29,570 nt of DNA from Hyphomonadaceae bacterium UBA1001 (GCA_002291875.1 DBAV01000145.1:618-30187), one strand, 5' to 3'. Positions 7,077 to 16,090 are shown, numbered from the stretch's first letter. A program made the numbers and translations. Notes: a model not told the origin generated them from the letters alone.

Positions 7077-8111
7077 TCACCCCGCCCCGATCACCGCCTC
7101 CAGCGCCGCGCCGCCGTCGCGGCGGATGGCGGTGCCGGTTTCCAGCCCAAGCGCATGGGCGGCGGACAGGTGGTGCGCGCCGCCGCGCACCTGGCGTCGC
7201 CAGCGTTGCGTGCCATCGGGGGCCAGCGCCTCGGCGACCAGCTCGATGGTGCCGTCCGGGCGCACGCGGGCGTGGGCGGCGATCGGGGTCCGGCATGACC
7301 CGTCCAGCGCCTCCAGCACGCCGCGCTCGGCCGCGACCGCCAGCGCCGAGCCGGTGCAGGCAATGGCGGCAAGGGCCGCGCGCGCCCGGGCATCGTCGGC
7401 ACGGGCGGTGATGGCCAGCGCACCCTGACCCACCGCGGGCAGCATTTCATCAGGATCGACCGGCACGCAGTACGCGCCTTCGGGCGCATCGCGGCCCAGC
7501 CGCATCAACCCCGCCCTCGCCAGGAAGGTCGCGTGCACCGCGCCCTCGGCCAGGCGTCGCAGGCGGGTGTCCACATTGCCGCGCAGCATCACCGGGCGCA
7601 GGTCCGGTCGCAGGAACAGCGCCTGGGCCTGTCGGCGCAGGCTGGCAGTGCCCAGTATGGCCCCCTGGGGAAGGTCGGACAGCGAGCCGGCCCGTGTCGA
7701 CAGGAACACATCCCGCGGGTCCGCACGCGCGGGCACCGCCACCAGCGCAAGGCCGTCAGGCAGGTGCGTCGGCAGGTCCTTCATCGAGTGCACGGCCAGG
7801 TCGATCCGCCCGTCCAGCAGCGCATCGTCCAGCTCTCGCGTGAACAGGCCCTTGCCACCCGCCTCGGACAGCGGACGGTCGCGGATCATGTCGCCCGTGG
7901 TCATGATGGCCTGGAAGGGCAGCACTTCGTCGGTCCGGTCAGCCAGGCCCCAGGCGCCAGCCAGTGCGTGGCGCACCTGGGAGGTCTGCGCCACGGACAG
8001 GGGCGAGCCGCGCGCACCCACGCGCAGGGGTTCCAGGGCCGAGAAAGGCTGCGTCCCATCCGGGCCGATCGGTTGCGCAGGCAGGTCCGGGGGCGCATGA
8101 GGTGCGGTCAT
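7077..8111 (-). CDS. hemC: porphobilinogen deaminase (hydroxymethylbilane synthase) HemC
   Basis: 344 aa. HemC condenses four porphobilinogens into hydroxymethylbilane in tetrapyrrole synthesis. Motifs in order: LRVGARGSPLSVAQT, GGKGLFTRELDDALLDGRID, DLAVHSMKDLPTHLPDGL, LGTASLRRQAQ, LRGNVDTRLRRL and LPAVGQGALAI. The cofactor-attaching Cys273 is in LDGSCRTPIAAHA. The chosen ATG (8111) gives about 22 residues more than E. coli HemC before the conserved LRVGARGSPL, and no better start lies between. The frame is open further upstream to 8276, but that part overlaps tsaD antisense and is not credible. The start codon shares the CATG at 8109-8112 with the tsaD start on the other strand. Confidence 0.95.
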   Translation of the reverse strand: MTAPHAPPDLPAQPIGPDGTQPFSALEPLRVGARGSPLSVAQTSQVRHALAGAWGLADRTDEVLPFQAIMTTGDMIRDRPLSEAGGKGLFTRELDDALLDGRIDLAVHSMKDLPTHLPDGLALVAVPARADPRDVFLSTRAGSLSDLPQGAILGTASLRRQAQALFLRPDLRPVMLRGNVDTRLRRLAEGAVHATFLARAGLMRLGRDAPEGAYCVPVDPDEMLPAVGQGALAITARADDARARAALAAIACTGSALAVAAERGVLEALDGSCRTPIAAHARVRPDGTIELVAEALAPDGTQRWRRQVRGGAHHLSAAHALGLETGTAIRRDGGAALEAVIGAG

Positions 8112-9267
8112 GCACCCTGAAACACCGCCGCCCGCACCTGCGCAAGGGGTTGGCGCCAGCCTGTCCGGCTGGGCCGACCGAAGCTTTGTGGTGCTGGGTG
8201 TGGAATCCAGCTGCGACGACACTGCGGCCGCCCTCGTGCGCATGGACCCGCAGGGCGCGACCATCCTGGCCGACATCGTGGCCGGTCAGGCGGACGTGCA
8301 TGCCGGCTTTGGCGGTGTCGCCCCCGAAGCGGCGGCCCGGGCACATGCCGAGCGCCTCGACACGGTGACCGCGCGGGCCTTGCAGCAGGCGGGTCTCGGG
8401 CTGGACAGCGTGGACGCCGTGGCCGCGACCGCGGGCCCTGGCCTGATTGGCGGAGTGATAGCGGGGCTGGTGTTCGCCAAGGCGGTGGCGCTGGCACGCG
8501 GGCTGCCGCTGGTGGCGGTGAACCACCTCGAGGGACACGCCCTCTCGCCACGGCTGGTCGACCCGGTGGCCTTTCCCTATCTGCTGCTGCTGGTATCCGG
8601 GGGGCATACCCAGCTGCTGGTGGTCGAGGGGGTTGGCCGATACGTTCGGCTGGGCACCACCATCGATGATGCGGCGGGCGAAGCATTCGACAAGGCGGCA
8701 CGGGTTTTGGGCCTTGGCTTTCCCGGCGGTCCGGCGATCGATCGCCTTGCAGGCACGGGCCGGCCCGCCCGGTTTCGCCTGCCGCGGCCGCTGCTTGGCA
8801 GGCCCGAGCCCGAGTTTTCCTTTGCCGGCCTGAAGACCGCGGTCCAGCGCGTTGCGGCCGAATTGCCCGCGCCGCTGGACGAGGCGGACCGCGCAGACCT
8901 TGCGGCCAGCTTTCAGCAGGCGGTGGCCGATGTGATCGAGGACCGGGTCATGCGGGCGGTAACCCTGTTCGTCGACGGCTGGCGCCCGGATCGGCTGCGC
9001 CTGGTGGCGGCCGGGGGTGTGGCGGCCAATTCGGCGATCCGCGCCCGCCTGATGGCGCTGGCCGAGCGGCAGGGCGGTCAGTTCGTGGCGCCACCCGCGC
9101 GGCTGTGCACCGACAATGCCGCCATGATCGCCTTTGCCGGTGGCGAAAGGCTGCGGGCAGGGCTGGGGAGGCAAACGGGCGGGCTGGATGCCGCTGCCCG
9201 GCCGCGCTGGCCCCTGGACCAGGCCAATCCGCTGATGGCGACCGGCCGCAAGGGCGCGCGGGCGTGA
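8110..9267 (+). CDS. tsaD: tRNA N6-threonylcarbamoyladenosine synthase subunit TsaD
   Basis: 385 aa. TsaD transfers the threonylcarbamoyl group onto A37 of ANN-decoding tRNAs, working with TsaB and TsaE; neither partner gene is in this window. Motifs: VLGVESSCDDTAAALV, the metal-binding HLEGH (His139 and His143), VSGGHTQLLVVEG, DDAAGEAFDKAARVLGLGFPGGP, AGGVAANSAIR and CTDNAAMIAFAG. The ATG at 8110 adds about 25 residues before the conserved VLGVESS. GTG codons at about 8188 would give a canonical-length N-terminus and would leave roughly 75 bases as a true intergenic region, so the start is uncertain. It heads the tsaD-miaB-phoH/ybeY-corC-lnt run; the gap to miaB is 46 bases. Confidence 0.94.
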   Translation: MHPETPPPAPAQGVGASLSGWADRSFVVLGVESSCDDTAAALVRMDPQGATILADIVAGQADVHAGFGGVAPEAAARAHAERLDTVTARALQQAGLGLDSVDAVAATAGPGLIGGVIAGLVFAKAVALARGLPLVAVNHLEGHALSPRLVDPVAFPYLLLLVSGGHTQLLVVEGVGRYVRLGTTIDDAAGEAFDKAARVLGLGFPGGPAIDRLAGTGRPARFRLPRPLLGRPEPEFSFAGLKTAVQRVAAELPAPLDEADRADLAASFQQAVADVIEDRVMRAVTLFVDGWRPDRLRLVAAGGVAANSAIRARLMALAERQGGQFVAPPARLCTDNAAMIAFAGGERLRAGLGRQTGGLDAAARPRWPLDQANPLMATGRKGARA

Positions 9268-9313
9268 CGCGTTCGCCTTGCCGCCAGGGCCCTGATCGGG
9301 CATAGAGCCCGCC

Positions 9314-10747
9314 ATGCCCGAACCCAGCGATGGCCCGGTGACAGCCCTCACCGGCACGACCGACACCGCTCCTGCGACCGGTGCCGCAGGCCCCCGTGGC
9401 CTGCACATCCAGACCTGGGGCTGTCAGATGAATGTCTATGACAGCGAGCGCATGCGCGATGTGCTGGCGCCATTGGGCTATGTGCCGGTCGACCGGCCCG
9501 AGGATGCCGACCTCGTCATTCTGAACACCTGCCACATCCGCGAAAAGGCGACCGAAAAGGTCTATTCCGAACTAGGCCGCGTCCGCATCGCCCGGGAAAC
9601 CCGCGAGGGGGCGGGCAAGGGGCGGCTGATGGTGGCCGTGGCCGGGTGTGTGGCGCAGGCCGAGGGCGCGGAAATCCGCCGCCGCGTGCCCATGGTCGAC
9701 ATCGTGCTGGGTCCGCAGGCCATCCATCGGCTTCCCGAGCTGGTCGCGCGCGCCCATCGCGCATCGGGCGAGGCGCTGGAGGTGGACTTCGCGGTCGAGG
9801 AAAAGTTCGACCTGCTGCCGGCCACACGCACGCCCGATGGCCCCACGGCGTTCCTGTCGGTCCAGGAGGGGTGCGACAAGTTCTGCTCCTTCTGTGTGGT
9901 GCCTTACACCCGCGGCGCCGAGTTCTCGCGCCCGGTCGACGCCATTGTCTCTGAAGCGCGGCCCCTGGTGCGTCAGGGCGTGCGCGAGATCACCCTCTTG
10001 GGCCAGAACGTCAATGCCTTCCACGGCCGCGCACCCGCCGGTCAGGACGGCGAATGGGGCCTGGCGCGCCTGGTGCGTCACCTGTCGTTGATCGGCGGGC
10101 TCGAACGGATCCGCTATACCACCAGCCATCCGCTGGAGATGGACGACGACCTGATCGCCGCCCACGCCGACACGCCTGCCCTGATGCCCTATCTGCACCT
10201 GCCGGTGCAGGCCGGTTCGGACCGCGTGCTGAAGGCCATGAACCGGCGCCATACGGCGGCCGAATACCTGGACATCGTGCACAGGCTGCGCGCGGTGCGG
10301 CCCGACCTTGCGCTGTCGGGCGACTTCATCGTCGGCTTTCCGGGCGAGCGTGACGAGGACTTCGAGGACACGCTGCGGCTGGTCGAGGCGGTGGGATATG
10401 CCTCGGCGTATTCGTTCAAGTACTCGGCGCGACCCGGAACGCCCGCGGCCGGCATGGCCGGACAGGTGCCCGAAGAGGTCAAGACCGTGCGCCTGGCGCG
10501 CCTTCAGGCCCTCTTGAATGCCCAGCAGGAAGCGTTCAACCGTGCGCGCATCGGCACCACCGTGGATGTCCTGGTGACTGGGCCCGGACGTCGGCCGGGG
10601 CAGATGCAGGGCCGTTCGCCCTGGCAGCAGTCGGTTCACTTCGAGGCGACGGGCATCGCGCCCGGCGACATCGTGCCGGTCCGGATCGTCGGTGCGTCGC
10701 GAAACGCCCTGGCCGGCGAGGCGGCGTCCCAGCCGGTGCCCGCGTGA
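9314..10747 (+). CDS. miaB: tRNA-2-methylthio-N6-dimethylallyladenosine synthase MiaB
   Basis: 477 aa. MiaB adds the 2-methylthio group to i6A37 of tRNAs using two iron-sulfur clusters. The N-terminal UPF0004 domain has its three cluster cysteines Cys37 (WGCQMN), Cys73 (LNTCHIREKA) and Cys112 (AGCVAQAEG). The radical SAM cluster is Cys187-Cys191-Cys194 (GCDKFCSFCVVPYTRG). Later signatures are TLLGQNVNA, YTTSHPLEM, LPVQAGSDRVLKAMNR, DFIVGFPGE and the C-terminal TRAM-like segment with GRSPWQQSVHF. About 27 residues precede the conserved HIQTWGCQMN. The stop overlaps the GTG start of the next gene (GTGA). Confidence 0.97.
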   Translation: MPEPSDGPVTALTGTTDTAPATGAAGPRGLHIQTWGCQMNVYDSERMRDVLAPLGYVPVDRPEDADLVILNTCHIREKATEKVYSELGRVRIARETREGAGKGRLMVAVAGCVAQAEGAEIRRRVPMVDIVLGPQAIHRLPELVARAHRASGEALEVDFAVEEKFDLLPATRTPDGPTAFLSVQEGCDKFCSFCVVPYTRGAEFSRPVDAIVSEARPLVRQGVREITLLGQNVNAFHGRAPAGQDGEWGLARLVRHLSLIGGLERIRYTTSHPLEMDDDLIAAHADTPALMPYLHLPVQAGSDRVLKAMNRRHTAAEYLDIVHRLRAVRPDLALSGDFIVGFPGERDEDFEDTLRLVEAVGYASAYSFKYSARPGTPAAGMAGQVPEEVKTVRLARLQALLNAQQEAFNRARIGTTVDVLVTGPGRRPGQMQGRSPWQQSVHFEATGIAPGDIVPVRIVGASRNALAGEAASQPVPA

Positions 10748-12297
10748 GCGAACCCGTCCCTGCCCGCCCTGCGCCGGCCACGGCCAGTGTCGACATCGGT
10801 GCGCCAGCGCGCGCACGCGCTTTCGCGGGGCCGGTGAACGCCCATCTGCTGCTGCTCGAGCAGGCGTTCGGGGTGACCGTCGCCTGCCAGGGCGGGCTGG
10901 TCACCATCGAGGGCGCTGACGGGCACGCCGTTGCCGCCGCCCAGTCCGCCGCGCGCGAAATGGCCGCCTGGCTGGACCAGGGACGTGCACTCGATGAGGC
11001 CGACGTGCGCGGCCTGATCGGTTTTGCCCGTCGTGCGGCCCAGCGTGGCACCACACTGGCATTGCCGGGTCGGCGCCAGCCGATCGCGCCGCGGACGCCC
11101 ACCCAGGCGCGCTATCTGGAAAAGCTGCTGTCCGAAGACCACGACCTGGTGTTCGCCACGGGGTCGGCCGGCACCGGCAAGACCTTTCTGGCGGCCGCGG
11201 TGGCGGTGGCGGCGCTGCTGAATGAACGGGTGCGGCGGATCGTTGTCACCCGCCCGGCGATCGAGGCGGGCGAGCGGCTGGGTTTCCTGCCCGGCGACCT
11301 GTCGGAAAAGGTCGATCCCTATCTCCAGCCGATCTGGGATGCGCTGCGCACGCTGCTGGGCGAGCAGCAATTTCTGCGCCGGCGCGAGGCCGGTCACATC
11401 GAAGTCGCCCCCCTGGCCTTCATGCGCGGACGAACGCTGTCGGAGGCGTTCGTGATCGTGGACGAGGCCCAGAATGCGACCCGGCTGCAGACCAAAATGG
11501 TGCTGACGCGGCTGGGCGAAGGATCGCGGATGGTGGTGACCGGCGACCCCACCCAGGTCGACCTGCCGCGGCTGGGCGATTCTGGGCTGGAACACGCGAT
11601 TGCCCTTTTAGGACACGATCCGCGGGTGGCCGTGATCCGCTTTGGGCCCGAAGACGTCGTGCGCCACCCCCTCGTTGGCCGGATCGTGGCGGCCTATGAC
11701 CGCGAGCAGTCGGCGCAGCGTCGCGATGCTGCCGCCCCATATGATGCTGCCCCGCCGGTTGGCGCCGGGCCCGCGGCCCCCCGAGAGGGCGCGGACGACG
11801 TTGCGTGCGAGGTCGAGATCGCCGACCCGCATTGGCACTCGGTGGACCAGGTCGAACACCTCGTCGAGGAGACCGCGCGCGCCACCCTTGCCGCCGAAGG
11901 GGCGCACGGCTCGGTCACGGTCCTGCTGACGGACGACGCCGAGATGCAGCGACTGAACGCGCAATGGCGCGAGCGCGACCGGCCGACCAACGTGCTGTCA
12001 TTCCCTGCGCCCGACACGGCCTTCCCGCATCTGGGCGACCTGGCGCTGGGCTGGGGGGTGGTCTCTTCCGAGGCGCACGCACAGGGCAAGGGCGCGGCCG
12101 ATCATCTGCGGCATCTGGTGGTGCATGGCGTGCTGCATCTGCTGGGTCACGACCACGAGGCCGGCGAGGCGGAGGCCGAAGAGATGGAGCAGCGCGAGCG
12201 TGTGATCCTGGCGCAACTGGGGGTCGGCGACCCGTATGCCGACACGCCACGCACCGCCCAAGGCAGCACGCAGAACGAGCGATGGCCGGCGCCATGA
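10744..12297 (+). CDS. PhoH-family ATPase fused to endoribonuclease YbeY
   Basis: One uninterrupted 517-aa frame carries two proteins that are normally separate. Residues about 20-330 are PhoH: Walker A GSAGTGKT (140-147), VTRPAIEAGERLGFLPGDL, Walker B VIVDEAQNAT (Asp240), VVTGDPTQVDLP and an ending like EDVVRHPLVGRIVAAYD. A roughly 35-residue Ala/Pro-rich linker (RDAAAPYDAAPP and onward) leads to YbeY from about residue 357: LNAQWRERDRPTNVLSFP with the conserved Arg, LGDLALGW, and the metal motif His461-x3-His465-x5-His471 (HGVLHLLGHDH). YbeY matures 16S rRNA and is often encoded next to phoH. The GTG start at 10744 overlaps the miaB stop, and the end overlaps the corC start (ATGA). No good internal RBS and start for a free YbeY is obvious. 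Confidence 0.93.
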   Translation: MSEPVPARPAPATASVDIGAPARARAFAGPVNAHLLLLEQAFGVTVACQGGLVTIEGADGHAVAAAQSAAREMAAWLDQGRALDEADVRGLIGFARRAAQRGTTLALPGRRQPIAPRTPTQARYLEKLLSEDHDLVFATGSAGTGKTFLAAAVAVAALLNERVRRIVVTRPAIEAGERLGFLPGDLSEKVDPYLQPIWDALRTLLGEQQFLRRREAGHIEVAPLAFMRGRTLSEAFVIVDEAQNATRLQTKMVLTRLGEGSRMVVTGDPTQVDLPRLGDSGLEHAIALLGHDPRVAVIRFGPEDVVRHPLVGRIVAAYDREQSAQRRDAAAPYDAAPPVGAGPAAPREGADDVACEVEIADPHWHSVDQVEHLVEETARATLAAEGAHGSVTVLLTDDAEMQRLNAQWRERDRPTNVLSFPAPDTAFPHLGDLALGWGVVSSEAHAQGKGAADHLRHLVVHGVLHLLGHDHEAGEAEAEEMEQRERVILAQLGVGDPYADTPRTAQGSTQNERWPAP

Positions 12298-13211
12298 CCC
12301 AGGAGGGGCGAAGGCGGGGGTCGCTTGGAGCGCTGTTCCGGCGCTGGTTCAAACCCGCGCCGCGGGATGACGCCATGCCGGGTCCGGGCGCCAATGGTTC
12401 GGCGTCCGGAGCGGACGGTCGGCCGGCGGATGACGCACCCGAAGTGCTGATCCGGCGCATCCGCGAGTTCTCGAGCCTTCAGGCCGATGACGTCATGATC
12501 CCGCGCGCGGACATCGTGGCGATTCCGATCACCATGACGGTGGGCGAGGCGCTGATGGTGTTCGCCGAACACCAGCATTCGCGGCTGCCGGTCTATGACC
12601 GCGAGCTGGACCGGGTGCGCGGCGTGCTCCACCTCAAGGACCTTCTGAAGGATCTGGCCGAGTCGCCGGGAGGGGCGTTCGACATCAAGCGGACGGTGGC
12701 ATCGCTGCAGCCGCGCAGTGCCTTCATCGTCACCAATTTTGCCCATGCCGACATGATGCTGCGCGAAATGCGTCGGCGCCGTCAGCACCTTGCGGTGGTG
12801 GTCGACGAGCACGGGGCGGTGACGGGCTTGGTTTCACTGGAGGATCTGGTCGAACAGATCGTCGGCGACATCGACGACGAGTTCGATTCCGAGGCCGACC
12901 AGCCGGTCCTGCTCGAGGTGCGTCCCGGCCAGGTCTGGGATGCGGACGGCAAGCTGGCACTCGAGGACCTGGGCGAGCGGCTGGGCGTCGACCTGTCGCT
13001 GTCCGACGAGGAGGACACCGAGGCGTCCGACACCCTGGCCGGCCTGGTGGCGCAGATCGCTGGCCGCCTTCCCCGCAAGGGCGAGGCCTTCACGCATCCG
13101 CGGGCGGCGTTGCGCTTCGAGATCGTCGACGCCAATTCCCGCAAGATCAATCGGGTCCGCGTCCGGCGGACCCAGGCAGATGGCGGCAGTGCGGAAGGAG
13201 AGGGCGCTTGA
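12294..13211 (+). CDS. CorC/TlyC-family CBS-domain protein
   Basis: 305 aa from ATG 12294, which overlaps the previous stop (ATGA); an in-frame ATG at 12282 is possible. After an Arg/Gly-rich leader come EVLIRRIREFSSLQADDVMIPRADIVAI (start of the tandem CBS pair), HSRLPVYDRELDRVRGVLHLKDLL and LAVVVDEHGAVTGLVSLEDL. A CorC_HlyC domain follows: a GQVWDADGKLALEDLGERLG region, then DTLAGLVAQIAGRLPRKGE. There is no N-terminal DUF21 membrane domain, so it is the short soluble form traditionally named CorC or hemolysin C. It probably binds adenine nucleotides and acts on magnesium/cobalt efflux, although its place beside ybeY and lnt is so conserved that a role in RNA or envelope homeostasis is also plausible. 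Confidence 0.92.
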   Translation: MTQEGRRRGSLGALFRRWFKPAPRDDAMPGPGANGSASGADGRPADDAPEVLIRRIREFSSLQADDVMIPRADIVAIPITMTVGEALMVFAEHQHSRLPVYDRELDRVRGVLHLKDLLKDLAESPGGAFDIKRTVASLQPRSAFIVTNFAHADMMLREMRRRRQHLAVVVDEHGAVTGLVSLEDLVEQIVGDIDDEFDSEADQPVLLEVRPGQVWDADGKLALEDLGERLGVDLSLSDEEDTEASDTLAGLVAQIAGRLPRKGEAFTHPRAALRFEIVDANSRKINRVRVRRTQADGGSAEGEGA

Positions 13212-14863
13212 ACCTGGATGGCGAACTGAACCCCGCCCGGCGCGATGGCGCGCCGGCGCCGTCGGTCGGCCCGGCCGGCATTGGCGAGCGCATCCGGACG
13301 CTCTCGGTCGCGCTGCGGCCGCGATGGATCGGCGCCATCGCGGCGTTCGCCGGCCTGTTCGCCAATCTGGCGCATGCGCCGTTCTTCTTCTGGCCGGCGA
13401 TGGCAGTGTCGCTGATGGTGCTGCTGTGGCTGATCGACGGGGCGGCCCGCAAGCCGCGCCCGGCCAAGGCGGCGTTCTGGCGCGCGTGGGCCTTTGCCGC
13501 AGGGCATTTCCTGGGCGGGCTCTATTGGGTGTCGTCGGCCTTCATGGTGGATGCCGAAACGTTCGGCATGCTGGCGCCCTTCGCTGTCGTGGCGATGGCA
13601 GGCGGGCTGGCACTGTTCTGGGGCGCGGCGTTCGCCATCGCCACCCGGTTCTGGACCGACGACCTGCGGCGCCTGTTCGTGTTCACGGTCGCGGTGATGG
13701 CCGCCGAGCTGGTTCGGGGCCACCTGTTCGGCGGGTTCCCGTGGAATCTGGCGGGCACCATCTGGCCGGCCGGCGAGGCCCTCTCGCAGAGCGCAGCGTG
13801 GATCGGGGTGTATGGCCTGACCGCGCTGACCGTGTTTGCGCTGGCGTCACCGGCCGTGCTGATCGACGGCCGTGGCAGTTTCGGTGCCCGTGTCGTGCCC
13901 CTCGTGACCTGCGCGATGATGGGCGGGATGATGTGGGCGATTGGCGAGCAGCGCCTGGCCGCCCCCGAACCCGAGGCGCAGGGCCCGTTGGTGCGGGTGG
14001 TCGATCCGGGCTTCAGCCAGGCCGAGAAGTGGGCGCCCGGCAATGCCAGCGAGGTGCTGAACGCCTATCTCCAGCTGTCGGGCGGGCCCGACGCGCGGGC
14101 GCCGATCGTGATCTGGCCCGAGGGCGCGCTGCCCTTATTGGCGCTGGAAAATCCCGCAGCCCTGGACCTGATCGGCGACAGGCTGGGCGATCGGACGCTG
14201 GTGATGGGCATCACCCGCCGCGAGGAACAGGCCGATGGCCGCCTGCTGCTCTTCAATTCGCTGGCGGTGATGCGCCGCGACGGGCGCACCGCCCGCCCCG
14301 TTGCATTCTATGACAAGCATCGCCTGACCCCGTTCGGCGAGTTCATTCCGTTTTATGACCTGGTCAGCTGGATGGGCTTTCGCGCGCTGCAGCAGATCGG
14401 GACCGGCTTTACCCCCGGACTGCCGCCGACCTCCATGGAAATGCCGGGCGCGGCGCGGTTTGCCCCTATGATCTGTTATGAGGCGCTGTTTCCCTTGCTG
14501 ATGCCGCGCGGCGAGGACCGCCCCCGCTGGATCGTGAACATCACCAATGACGCCTGGTTCGGGCCATCGACAGGGCCCGAGCAGCACTGGAACCAGACCC
14601 GCTTTCGCGCCATCGAGGAAGGCCTGCCCATTGTCCGATCGGCCTCTGGCGGCTGGTCGGGCATTGTCGATGCGCGCGGGCGTGTGGTCAGCGCTCACGG
14701 CCCGCAGGGCGGGGTTGTCGAGGGCCAGGTTCCAGCCGCCCTGACCCCGACCCTGTATTCGCGCTTTGGAAACTGGTTCGTCTTTGCCATCCTCGCAGCG
14801 TTTGCGGCCCTCGCCTTTGCGCTGCCATCGGGGCGTGACCCCAGGCTGCGCGACGGACCATGA
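13208..14863 (+). CDS. lnt: apolipoprotein N-acyltransferase Lnt
   Basis: 551 aa. Lnt is the inner-membrane enzyme that adds the third acyl chain to lipoproteins. An N-terminal six-plus helix membrane part (IAAFAGLFANLAHAPFFFWP, SLMVLLWLID and so on, with GHLFGGFPWNLAGTIW) is followed by a periplasmic nitrilase-like domain with the triad Glu305 (WPEGALP), Lys370 (FYDKHRLTPFGEFIP) and Cys423 (MICYEALFP). NITNDAWFGPSTGPEQH and a final TM (FVFAILAAFAALAFAL) complete the family pattern. The start is a TTG at 13208 overlapping the corC stop (TTGA). No in-frame ATG is nearby and the N-terminal helix needs this region, so coupling from corC is likely. Confidence 0.95.
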   Translation: MNLDGELNPARRDGAPAPSVGPAGIGERIRTLSVALRPRWIGAIAAFAGLFANLAHAPFFFWPAMAVSLMVLLWLIDGAARKPRPAKAAFWRAWAFAAGHFLGGLYWVSSAFMVDAETFGMLAPFAVVAMAGGLALFWGAAFAIATRFWTDDLRRLFVFTVAVMAAELVRGHLFGGFPWNLAGTIWPAGEALSQSAAWIGVYGLTALTVFALASPAVLIDGRGSFGARVVPLVTCAMMGGMMWAIGEQRLAAPEPEAQGPLVRVVDPGFSQAEKWAPGNASEVLNAYLQLSGGPDARAPIVIWPEGALPLLALENPAALDLIGDRLGDRTLVMGITRREEQADGRLLLFNSLAVMRRDGRTARPVAFYDKHRLTPFGEFIPFYDLVSWMGFRALQQIGTGFTPGLPPTSMEMPGAARFAPMICYEALFPLLMPRGEDRPRWIVNITNDAWFGPSTGPEQHWNQTRFRAIEEGLPIVRSASGGWSGIVDARGRVVSAHGPQGGVVEGQVPAALTPTLYSRFGNWFVFAILAAFAALAFALPSGRDPRLRDGP

Positions 14864-14882
14864 ACGACGGAGCGGCGGGCAC

Positions 14883-15278
14883 ATGGCAGGCGGGATCGGC
14901 GTGACAGCGGATCGGTCCGCGGACGAGGAAGCGCGCCTCGATGTCGAGATCGGTGCCCGCGTGCGCGCGCTGCGCGTCGCCGCCCGACTCAGCCAACCCC
15001 AGCTTGCCCAAAGCCTGGGCATCACCTTCCAGCAACTGCAGAAATATGAAACGGGTGCGAACCGTATCGCAGCCAGCCGGCTGGTGCGGATTGCCGCAGC
15101 GCTTGAGGTTTCACCGGCGATCCTGCTGGGCGACGGGCTGGCGCCGAACGAAAGCGGCTTCGACGATCCCGAGGTGCTGGCCCTTGTCAGGGCGTTCCGC
15201 AGGGTGGACAATCACCGCCTGAGGGAACGCGTCCTCGAACTGGTTCGTGCGATGGGCCTGCCGCAGGGCGGCACCTGA
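14883..15278 (+). CDS. XRE-family helix-turn-helix regulator
   Basis: 131 aa from ATG 14883. The helix-turn-helix covers residues about 20-75: IGARVRALRVAARLSQPQLA, GITFQQLQKYETGANRI and AASRLVRIAAALEVSP. It is followed by a short C-terminal region rich in charged residues (LVRAFRRVDNHRLRERVLELVRAM). This FQQLQKYETG type is the compact alphaproteobacterial XRE regulator commonly found after lnt; targets are unknown. It lies 19 bases after the lnt stop and is probably cotranscribed. The frame stays open upstream into lnt (14766), but that would be antisense to nothing useful and lacks an RBS. It resembles the second XRE protein in this window at 27235-27639. Confidence 0.88.
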   Translation: MAGGIGVTADRSADEEARLDVEIGARVRALRVAARLSQPQLAQSLGITFQQLQKYETGANRIAASRLVRIAAALEVSPAILLGDGLAPNESGFDDPEVLALVRAFRRVDNHRLRERVLELVRAMGLPQGGT

Positions 15279-15378
15279 GCACCACGGCGCTGCCGTGCGG
15301 GCGCCGCGTGACCCGGTGGATCGGTAAGGGGGTGGGGCTCCGTCGCTGATCGGTTTGAAACGGTCCGTGGGGGGCGCC

Positions 15379-16008
15379 ATGACCAAGACCATCTATCCCA
15401 GTACGCTGCGGCGTCATCCGCTGCAGGCGCGGGCGCGGGCCCGCGTAGCGCGTCTGCTGGACTGCGCGCGGGCCATCATCGCCGAGATCGGCGCCGACGA
15501 GCTGACCATGACCGAGCTGGCGCACCGGGCGGACGTGCCCATCGGCTCGGTGTACCAATACTTCGAGGATCGGACCGCCGTTCTGGCCGTCCTGATGGAG
15601 GAAGCCACCGCCATGGCGGCCCGCACGCTGCAGGCGTCGGTTTCGCAGGCCCGGAACGTCCCGGAGCTGGCGGACGGGGCGACAGCAGCGGCGCTGCGGC
15701 TCTATGTGGCGTTCCGCTCGATCCCCTATCTGCGCGATCTCTGGAGCGGGACCGAGGCCCACAAGAAGCTGCGCCCGATCGACATCGAGGCGTCGCGTTC
15801 GACCGCGCGCTGGTTCGCCGCCAAGGTTTCCAGCCTCTCGCCAGCGGCCATGCCGGCGGCCCAGATCGAGTGTAGTGCCTTCCTGATGTGCGAGTTCTGT
15901 CTTTCGGCGGTCCGCCTGGCCTCTGAAATGCCCGAGGACGAGGGCGCCCGGCTGATGGAGTCGTTCGCGGCCACACTGCACCGCGAAATCCTGATCTGGG
16001 CAGGCTGA
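15379..16008 (+). CDS. TetR/AcrR-family transcriptional regulator
   Basis: 209 aa from ATG 15379, with a G-rich RBS (GGGGG) about five bases upstream; a TTG at 15355 is the upstream alternative. The N-terminal DNA-binding domain spans residues about 15-65: ARVARLLDCARAIIAEIGAD, TMTELAHRADVPIGSVYQYF and EDRTAVLAVLMEE, a textbook TetR helix-turn-helix. The all-helical C-terminal half is not conserved and the ligand cannot be deduced. It is followed 79 bases downstream, in the same direction, by the thiamine-diphosphate enzyme gene, which is the most natural candidate target besides itself. Confidence 0.9.
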   Translation: MTKTIYPSTLRRHPLQARARARVARLLDCARAIIAEIGADELTMTELAHRADVPIGSVYQYFEDRTAVLAVLMEEATAMAARTLQASVSQARNVPELADGATAAALRLYVAFRSIPYLRDLWSGTEAHKKLRPIDIEASRSTARWFAAKVSSLSPAAMPAAQIECSAFLMCEFCLSAVRLASEMPEDEGARLMESFAATLHREILIWAG

Positions 16009-16090
16009 ACGGCGCTGTGCTTGCCATCAGGCCCTTGCCCGCCTAACCGCCCACCCACCAAGGGGATGACCCGGGCGCAGGAGTGGGATG

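Noticed and set aside
8112..8276. Upstream extension of hemC to 8276
   Set aside because: It is antisense to conserved tsaD codons and adds residues that no HemC has.
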